Shown: in pieces, positions 1 to 4,370 of the stretch | Layout of the letters: each line of letters opens with the position of its first letter | How positions within the stretch are numbered: the first letter of the stretch is position 1 | Origin: a bacterium | Lineage (GTDB): Bacteria; Spirochaetota; JAHITG01 | Reading direction: 5' to 3' | NCBI GenBank assembly: GCA_028711675.1 | Contig: JAQTRT010000201.1 | Span: 1 to 5,843 of the forward strand | DNA: 5,843 nt | Notes under the pieces: generated by a model | Database searches by the model: none | Seen by the model: the letters and a program-made list of their open reading frames with translations, nothing else | Told to the model about the DNA's origin: nothing | Translations under genes and position numbers: made by a program

Positions 1-551
1 ATCTGGCCGAAGCCACTATGCTCGATATCCGGTACGAGCTAGCGGACTGTTACATGCAGGATAAGAATTTTCAGGCTGCCATCGAGCAGTGGCAGGAGAT
101 AGATGCCGTTCAGCCGGATTACAGGGACGTGCGCCAGAAGATCAAGGATAATGTACGCTTCGGCAAGGACAGGATACAGGATTTTATCATTGCACAGGAG
201 ATGGATTTCGAGAAGATCTCGCGTTATATAGTGACTTATCTTGATTTCACGATTAAAAAATTAAAAATGAACAGTAAAGAAGAAATTATGATCGAAGCCA
301 GGTCCAATTCTCCGGAAATGTACCAGGGATTGTACTATATCGTGGTACGCCGGAGTTTCAATCCCATGGGGGAAAGGGAGATATCGGAATTTTACAATGA
401 AATGCTGAAGAACAAGATCAAACGCGGTCTTGTTGTCTCGGCAACGGGCATTTCCCCGACAGGTATAAAGTTCTCTCTGGATAAATCCATAGACCTTATC
501 GGTACAATCCAGGTCATGCGTCTTCTGAAAAAATTCGAGCACCGGATATAA
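1..551 (+). CDS. TPR protein with C-terminal Mrr-like (restriction-endonuclease fold) domain, 5'-partial
   Basis: The reading frame is open to the left edge (in-frame codons from base 3 read L-A-E-A-T before the Met at 18), so this is the C-terminal part of a longer protein and the Met at 18 is probably internal. Counting from that Met, residues about 5-36 fit one TPR unit (YELADCY, then AAIEQW and a closing P-x-Y), which suggests a TPR array upstream. Residues about 60-173 are a mixed alpha/beta domain. Its end (RGLVVSATGISPTGIKF, then SIDLIGTIQVMRLL) resembles the last strands of Mrr-type nucleases, where the pattern is G-hydrophobic-Thr-Thr-G, Ala-rich helix, I-x-Leu-Ile-Asp-Gly. The strand that should carry the catalytic Q/E-x-K reads YYIVVRRS, so nuclease activity is doubtful. 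The domain may act as a binding module. The TPR call is fairly firm. The Mrr-like call is fold recognition by eye. The next gene starts 13 bases downstream, suggesting an operon. Confidence 0.72.
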   Translation, partial: LAEATMLDIRYELADCYMQDKNFQAAIEQWQEIDAVQPDYRDVRQKIKDNVRFGKDRIQDFIIAQEMDFEKISRYIVTYLDFTIKKLKMNSKEEIMIEARSNSPEMYQGLYYIVVRRSFNPMGEREISEFYNEMLKNKIKRGLVVSATGISPTGIKFSLDKSIDLIGTIQVMRLLKKFEHRI

Positions 552-564
552 TAGGAAACTCTCT

Positions 565-1419
565 ATGACCCCTGAATTAAAAAAGATATTCACTGATATG
601 AAGATATCCATATTGTTTACATTATTTTTTCTGGGTTTATCCTGTTCCTGTCCGGCCTATACTTCAGAGGATGGATTTTTCCCCAATAATGATGCAGGCG
701 TGATCTATTTGGATACATCCATTATCCATGAATTATCCGGTCCCGTCACTTATAACGGAACAGGATGGACCCTTGACCTGGGTTTCAATATAGGAAGATT
801 ATTCCATGATTATTTACACCTGGCTCCTTATGCAGGCATCCGCGTACTGGGTAACTTAAAGTATAAGAATGCGTTCCTCAGGGATTTCGCGGAAAACTAT
901 TCTGAACTCACCCAAGAGGAGCAGGAGGAGAACGATTTTCTCCTTTCTGAAGTGGATAAGGTGGCAAACTTCATCAAGGGAGGAAAACTGGACGGTGCGT
1001 TCGGCTTCTCGTTCGGAATTGTATTACGTCCGCCTGTCCGCTATTTCCCTCCTCTGAAAATATACCGTTTGATATACTGGAGCAGCATAAAACCGTCCAG
1101 TGACGGCGGAGCCGTCATCATTATCGGAGGCTCCCACGGGCCTGCTTATACCCTGGACAGAGCAGGCTGGGGTTTTGAGCTGATCACCTTTCCCGGTTAC
1201 AGCATGGGTTTTAGATATCCGGGAACAGGAAGTTTAAACATCGGCTATATCAGTCTTTATGTTGAAATAATGGATTTTATCGATGATGTACTGATCTGGA
1301 GCTCCAACCTTGCCGAATACAAAGACCAGTATTTAAAGGATTACGTTACTGATAAATTCAAGGATAAATACAGAACAGAGATCAGGATGGGCATGAAGAT
1401 CGGTATTAATATCCTGTAA
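565..1419 (+). CDS. Hypothetical secreted or outer-membrane beta-rich protein
   Basis: I do not recognise this family. The 284-residue product has an N-terminal export signal: Lys6, Lys7 and Lys13, then a hydrophobic core (ISILFTLFFLGL, residues 14-25) and a c-region SCSCPAYTS. Cleavage by signal peptidase I after the Ala of C-P-A is plausible. The Cys residues at 27 and 29 invite a lipoprotein reading, but position -3 is Gly or Ser, a poor lipobox. The mature part is rich in aromatic and Gly residues and in alternating hydrophobic stretches, and it ends in RMGMKIGINIL, compatible with a closing beta strand of an outer-membrane barrel. Residues about 112-130 form a Glu-rich insert, probably a loop or helix. 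The ATG at 565 is chosen because AGGA lies 8 bases upstream. The ATG at 598 gives a more canonical signal peptide but has no visible ribosome binding site. Envelope function is inferred from composition only. Confidence 0.7.
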   Translation: MTPELKKIFTDMKISILFTLFFLGLSCSCPAYTSEDGFFPNNDAGVIYLDTSIIHELSGPVTYNGTGWTLDLGFNIGRLFHDYLHLAPYAGIRVLGNLKYKNAFLRDFAENYSELTQEEQEENDFLLSEVDKVANFIKGGKLDGAFGFSFGIVLRPPVRYFPPLKIYRLIYWSSIKPSSDGGAVIIIGGSHGPAYTLDRAGWGFELITFPGYSMGFRYPGTGSLNIGYISLYVEIMDFIDDVLIWSSNLAEYKDQYLKDYVTDKFKDKYRTEIRMGMKIGINIL

Positions 1420-1522
1420 ACTCCAGACCGTATCCTTTTTTTCTTACTGCATATCATAAATCTCTGCTTTTACCTGAGATAATCCCTGTTTTCTAAAAAA
1501 TCGATCCCTGTAAAAATTTTTC

Positions 1523-1550
1523 TTGACTTTTTATTTTAGTACTGTATATT
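1523..1550 (+). promoter_or_regulatory. Predicted lexA promoter (-35 TTGACT, -10 TATATT)
   Basis: TTGACT at 1523-1528 and TATATT at 1545-1550 are separated by 16 bases, close to the sigma-70 consensus. An AT-rich tract (TAAAAATTTTTC, 1511-1522) lies directly upstream of the -35 box and could act as an UP element. Transcription would start near 1557, giving lexA a leader of roughly 88 bases. The -10 box lies inside the predicted LexA operator, so repressor binding would block polymerase. The call rests on sequence match and position. Confidence 0.68.
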
Positions 1551-1557
1551 TGTTCAG
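1542..1557 (+). promoter_or_regulatory. Predicted LexA operator (SOS box), CTGT-N8-TCAG
   Basis: CTGTATATTTGTTCAG is an imperfect palindrome with half-sites CTGT and TCAG. It differs from the enterobacterial pattern CTGT-N8-ACAG at one base of the right half-site. From memory it also fits the myxobacterial LexA motif ending in GTTCAG at nearly every position. It covers the -10 box and the likely transcription start of the gene encoding LexA, which is where an autoregulatory operator is expected. No second copy of similar quality was found in front of the two downstream genes, so any SOS control of them would come through read-through from this promoter. Confidence 0.72.
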
Positions 1558-1629
1558 GTATTTATGATGACCGGTCTTTATTATTCCGGGAAGCATGAAT
1601 TCAGGATAAGGAACCATCGACCAAAGAAC

Positions 1630-1635
1630 GGGAGG
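1630..1635 (+). promoter_or_regulatory. Ribosome binding site of lexA
   Basis: GGGAGG lies 9 bases before the ATG at 1645 and decides the start. The in-frame ATG at 1564 would add 27 residues not found in other LexA proteins and would sit only a few bases after the predicted transcription start, leaving no room for a ribosome binding site. Confidence 0.8.
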
Positions 1636-1644
1636 TACTGGTTT

Positions 1645-2262
1645 ATGGAAAAGAAGAAACTCACCAAAGCCCAGAGCAATGTGCTTGATTTTATCGAAGC
1701 TTATATGGAAAAGAAAAAAATGCCGCCTACCTATGATGAGATCGCTGACAATTTCGGATTCAAGTCCAAGAACTCAGTGGAGTCTCACCTTCAGGCCCTG
1801 GAGAGAAAAGGGGTCATTAAAAAGATAGCGGGCAAGGCCAGGGGCATCACCCTGTCTGAAAGCGCTTACAAGAAGAACCTCATCCCCCTGGTAGGGACCG
1901 TGGCGGCCGGCATGCCTGTTCTGGCCGAAGAGAATATCATAGAATACCTTGACCTGTACAAGGTCTTCTATACGGACGTGGAGATCTTTGCCCTGAACGT
2001 GAAAGGGGAGAGCATGATCAAAGCCGGCATCATGGACGGCGATATCGTGGTGGTGCGCAAGCAGCCCGTGCTCCGGGACGGTGAAATAGGCGTCGTGATC
2101 ATTGAGAACGAAGCCACGGTGAAGAGGGTTTATTTTAAAGGGGACAAGATCATTCTCAGACCGGAAAATGACAGGATGAAGGATATTATCGTTTTCCCTG
2201 AAGAAAAACAATGCTTTATTGCCGGCAAGGTCATCGGTGTCATCCGGAAAGATGTGCAATAA
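1645..2262 (+). CDS. lexA: LexA, SOS-response transcriptional repressor and self-cleaving serine protease
   Basis: LexA represses DNA-damage genes as a cytoplasmic dimer and is inactivated when RecA filaments on single-stranded DNA stimulate its self-cleavage. The 205-residue product matches the E. coli protein (202 residues) along its whole length. Residues 1-70 form the winged helix-turn-helix, with MPPTYDEIADNFGF and recognition helix SKNSVESHLQALERKGVI (E. coli has SPNAAEEHL at the same place, so Ser, Asn and one Glu are kept). Residues about 79-202 form the peptidase S24 domain: scissile Ala88-Gly89 in VAAGMP, nucleophile Ser123 in GESM, general base Lys160 in TVKR, and MDGD at 130-133. 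All residues for autocleavage are present. The start at 1645 is set by GGGAGG and by family length. The gene has its own promoter with an overlapping SOS box, so negative autoregulation is predicted. It is followed on the same strand by a DUF72 gene and a Y-family polymerase homologue. Confidence 0.97.
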   Translation: MEKKKLTKAQSNVLDFIEAYMEKKKMPPTYDEIADNFGFKSKNSVESHLQALERKGVIKKIAGKARGITLSESAYKKNLIPLVGTVAAGMPVLAEENIIEYLDLYKVFYTDVEIFALNVKGESMIKAGIMDGDIVVVRKQPVLRDGEIGVVIIENEATVKRVYFKGDKIILRPENDRMKDIIVFPEEKQCFIAGKVIGVIRKDVQ

Positions 2263-2275
2263 GATGATCTGATCT

Positions 2276-2295
2276 TCCGGCCCGGCGCAGCCGGA
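2276..2295 (+). repeat. GC-rich inverted repeat after lexA
   Basis: TCCGGC (2276-2281) and GCCGGA (2290-2295) form a 6-base-pair stem with an 8-base loop, starting 13 bases after the lexA stop. A second small stem, GAATA/TATTC (2296-2300 and 2306-2310), follows at once. Neither is followed by a U-rich run, so a factor-independent terminator is not supported. They may stabilise or process the transcript end, or slow polymerase. Confidence 0.4.
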
Positions 2296-2314
2296 GAATA
2301 GGATTTATTCCTGA

Positions 2315-2357
2315 CAGGAGAAGGACTGAGTGAACCCCTCCCTTTTGTCCTCTCCTG
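2315..2357 (+). promoter_or_regulatory. Long stem-loop in the leader of the DUF72 gene
   Basis: Bases 2315-2326 (CAGGAGAAGGAC) pair with 2347-2357 (GTCCTCTCCTG) through 11 base pairs and one bulged A (2322), enclosing a 20-base pyrimidine-rich loop. No U run follows, so it is a poor intrinsic terminator. The right arm could instead pair with 2375-2387, which contains the ribosome binding site of the next gene. The hairpin could therefore keep that site open. The pairing is seen in the sequence. The regulatory role is inference. Confidence 0.4.
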
Positions 2358-2381
2358 CCGGGAAATTTTAATGACAGGATA

Positions 2382-2386
2382 AAGGA
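2382..2386 (+). promoter_or_regulatory. Ribosome binding site of the DUF72 gene, inside an imperfect direct repeat
   Basis: AAGGA lies 5 bases before the ATG at 2392. The stretch TGACAGGATAAAGGAC (2372-2387) that contains it repeats, with one substitution and one inserted base, TGACAGGAGAAGGAC at 2312-2326. Both copies are complementary to the pyrimidine-rich segment between them. Confidence 0.65.
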
Positions 2387-2391
2387 CGGAC

Positions 2392-3234
2392 ATGGCGGAA
2401 GAAAAAAAGTATTATATCGGCCCGGCCGGATGGTCCTACCCCGACTGGAAAGGTGTCGTGTACCCCAGGGATATGAAGGTCCATCCTCTGACCTTTTTGG
2501 AGAGATATTTCAACATGGTGGAGATCAATACCACCTTTTATCATGTCCCCAACCTGAAGATGGTGGAGAACTGGTGCGCGGTCCTGACCAGGAACGATTT
2601 CCAGTTTATTTTAAAACTGCATCAGAAATTCACGCATGAGCGTGAGGATATCCGGCAGGAGGAGATCCAGGCGAACAAGAACGTTTTTCAGGTGGTGAAA
2701 TACCATGAAAGGATGGGAGGCATCCTTGTTCAGTTCCCCTGGTCCTTTATCAACATCGGCGAGAATTTCGACTACCTGAAACAGCTGATCGGATGGTTCT
2801 CTGATTTCCCGCTGATCATAGAGGTGAGGCATATCAGCTGGCACAAGAGGGATTTCTTCGAATTCCTGAACAGGAATAATATCGCTTTCTGCAACATCGA
2901 CCAGCCTGAAACACGGAACAGCATCAAGCTCTCGGATTATGTCACTTCCGAGACCGGCTATCTGCGGCTGCACGGCCGGAATAAAAAGGACTGGTTCGGC
3001 GAAAATACCAGCCGCGACAAACGCTACAACTACCTTTACCGTGATGAAGAACTGGAAGAATTAATGGAAAAGATCAAGACCATCCGGGAAAAAAGCCTGA
3101 AGACATTCGTAGTGGGCAACAATCATTTCAAAGGGCAGGCTGTCGTGAACCTGCTCCAGATATCATCCCGGCTCTCTCTTCTTAAAGAACCTGTTCCTGA
3201 ACTTCTGGCCGGGCATTATCCGGTCCTCAAATAA
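2392..3234 (+). CDS. DUF72 (YecE-like) TIM-barrel family protein
   Basis: This 280-residue protein has the DUF72 signatures in order: IGPAGWSY (9-16) with Y-P at 24-25, YFNMVEINTTFY (39-50), FILKLHQKFTH (72-82), LVQFPWSF (112-119), EVRHISW (144-150), YLRLHGRN (190-197), YNYLYRDEEL (212-221) and the closing VVGNNHFKGQAVVNLLQ (240-256). Length and motif spacing are normal for the family, which folds as a TIM barrel and is probably cytoplasmic. No signal peptide or membrane segment is seen. The conserved polar residues (Glu44, Lys75, Glu144, Arg146, His194, Asn243, Asn244) suggest a ligand or metal pocket, but I know of no established biochemical function. The ATG at 2392 is supported by AAGGA 5 bases upstream. 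It sits 129 bases after lexA and 60 bases before a Y-family polymerase homologue, which makes a DNA-damage-linked role worth considering. Family assignment is firm, while the role is open. Confidence 0.92.
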   Translation: MAEEKKYYIGPAGWSYPDWKGVVYPRDMKVHPLTFLERYFNMVEINTTFYHVPNLKMVENWCAVLTRNDFQFILKLHQKFTHEREDIRQEEIQANKNVFQVVKYHERMGGILVQFPWSFINIGENFDYLKQLIGWFSDFPLIIEVRHISWHKRDFFEFLNRNNIAFCNIDQPETRNSIKLSDYVTSETGYLRLHGRNKKDWFGENTSRDKRYNYLYRDEELEELMEKIKTIREKSLKTFVVGNNHFKGQAVVNLLQISSRLSLLKEPVPELLAGHYPVLK

Positions 3235-3281
3235 GCTTCACAACCCCGGAAGCTCTTCCCGTTCATGCTCTTTCCAGGGAA

Positions 3282-3286
3282 AAGGA
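3282..3286 (+). promoter_or_regulatory. Ribosome binding site of the Y-family polymerase homologue
   Basis: AAGGA lies 8 bases before the ATG at 3295 and selects that start. The in-frame ATG at 3265 lacks a comparably placed site, and its extra ten residues precede the beta strand (KYRIIGYL) where Y-family proteins normally begin. Confidence 0.7.
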
Positions 3287-3294
3287 TTTTAAAG

Positions 3295-4350
3295 ATGAAT
3301 AAATACAGGATCATCGGCTATCTGAAAGTACCTGATTTTTATCTTCAGCTCCATTCCCTCTTTTACCGGGAAGGCCCGGACGAAGCTGTGGTCATCGGCG
3401 GTTCGGTCCGTGAATACGGGGTAGTCCTGGAATCGTCCCCGGCGGCCTGCCGCAGAGGCGTACGATCCGGTATGCTCTGTTCAGCGGCAAAGGCGATAGA
3501 CCCGTCCATCAGGATTGTACCACCGGACACGAAAAATTATGATCATTTCGTGAAAAAGATCATTGACATTATATCTGATTTTTCACTGAAATGCATCAAG
3601 GACAGGTATGATTCCTTTTATCTTTTCCTGCCCGATTATTTCTTCCTTGAGCCCACTATCCGGCAGATCCAGGAACGGGTCCGGATGAAGCTTCATCTCC
3701 GCACTCAGACCGGTATCAGCGTGAATAAATGCATGGCCAGGCTGGCTGCCGCTATGGCGCGCCTGGACCAGATCTTCCAGGTGGATGCGAAGAATGTCCA
3801 TGAGGCTTTCCAGGGCCAGACCGTGGACAGAATAGAAGAACTGAACCTTGAACAGCGGAATAAGCTCAAGCTGGCCGGGATCCGTTTTCTGCACCAGCTC
3901 CTCCCGTTGAGCCTGAACGAACTCAGATTCCTCCTGGAGGAAAAGGCGGAAACGGTGTATCACAATTATATAGCCCTTCTGAAGACCACAAAGGAAGAGG
4001 ACCGGTTCATCTATGATGAGATCATTTTCCACAATGCCCGGAATAACCGCCGCAGCATGAAAGAAGCGGTATCGGACAGGATGGAACAGCTCCTCCGGGC
4101 CTTCCCCCGCATCGAAAAGCTTAAGATCCTGGTCGGGTATATTGACAACAAAGATTACATCTTTTCAAAAAAGATAGGAGGGCCGGTCACCAGCCGCATG
4201 CTGACCGGCTGCCTGATGAAACTGGTGGACAGGATGAAACGCCGCGTCCGGATCAGACGGATAAAGATCGGCGTTATCCCGGGGGAGGAGCAGGGGAGCC
4301 TGCTGGTCATGAGAAACGTGGGCAAGGGAAAAACAGCCCCGGCGCCCTGA
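3295..4350 (+). CDS. Y-family DNA polymerase homologue (DinB/ImuB-like), probably catalytically inactive
   Basis: The 351-residue product follows the DinB/UmuC architecture. Palm and fingers: KYRIIGYLKVPDFYLQLH (3-20), VVIGGS (32-37), and ESSPAACRRGVRSGM (46-60), which matches the A-R-x-x-G-V-R-S-x-M signature. Palm continues with YDSFYLFLPD (105-114) and ISVNKCMARLAAAMA (141-155), keeping the conserved Lys145. A helix-hairpin-helix thumb lies at about 186-214 and a little-finger domain at about 238-340. Two catalytic sites look lost: the first Asp of the usual D-M-D-x-F-F is Lys or Pro here (KVPDFY), and the Asp-Glu pair is Asp106-Ser107. This resembles ImuB, a non-catalytic Y-family protein that bridges partners in the ImuA-ImuB-DnaE2 mutasome, but no clear clamp-binding motif is visible at the C-terminus. 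It lies 60 bases after the DUF72 gene and on the lexA strand, so SOS induction through read-through is plausible. Superfamily membership is fairly firm. ImuB orthology is not shown. Confidence 0.85.
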   Translation: MNKYRIIGYLKVPDFYLQLHSLFYREGPDEAVVIGGSVREYGVVLESSPAACRRGVRSGMLCSAAKAIDPSIRIVPPDTKNYDHFVKKIIDIISDFSLKCIKDRYDSFYLFLPDYFFLEPTIRQIQERVRMKLHLRTQTGISVNKCMARLAAAMARLDQIFQVDAKNVHEAFQGQTVDRIEELNLEQRNKLKLAGIRFLHQLLPLSLNELRFLLEEKAETVYHNYIALLKTTKEEDRFIYDEIIFHNARNNRRSMKEAVSDRMEQLLRAFPRIEKLKILVGYIDNKDYIFSKKIGGPVTSRMLTGCLMKLVDRMKRRVRIRRIKIGVIPGEEQGSLLVMRNVGKGKTAPAP

Positions 4351-4370
4351 GGAAGTGTTCTTCGTCCGGA

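Noticed and set aside
1436..1442. T run after the secreted-protein gene as an intrinsic terminator
   Set aside because: The run of seven T's has no convincing stem immediately upstream; GGTATTAATATCC is only a partial palindrome.
1597..1604. Second LexA half-site (ATTCAG) in the lexA leader
   Set aside because: No CTGT half-site is present at the required spacing on its left.
1564..1644. N-terminal extension of LexA from an upstream in-frame ATG
   Set aside because: It adds 27 residues unlike LexA proteins, has no ribosome binding site, and begins a few bases after the predicted transcription start. GGGAGG before 1645 supports the shorter form.
1774..2259. Long antisense open frame opposite lexA
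   Set aside because: It lies wholly within lexA on the other strand, matches no known family, and is explained by codon bias of the real gene. The same holds for antisense frames at 261-611, 2611-2973 and 3583-4032.
3892..3912. HQLLPLSL in the Y-family protein as a beta-clamp binding motif
   Set aside because: It resembles Q-L-x-L-P-L only loosely and lies in the helix-hairpin-helix thumb, where this Leu-rich pattern is structural. Clamp motifs in these proteins are usually near the C-terminus.
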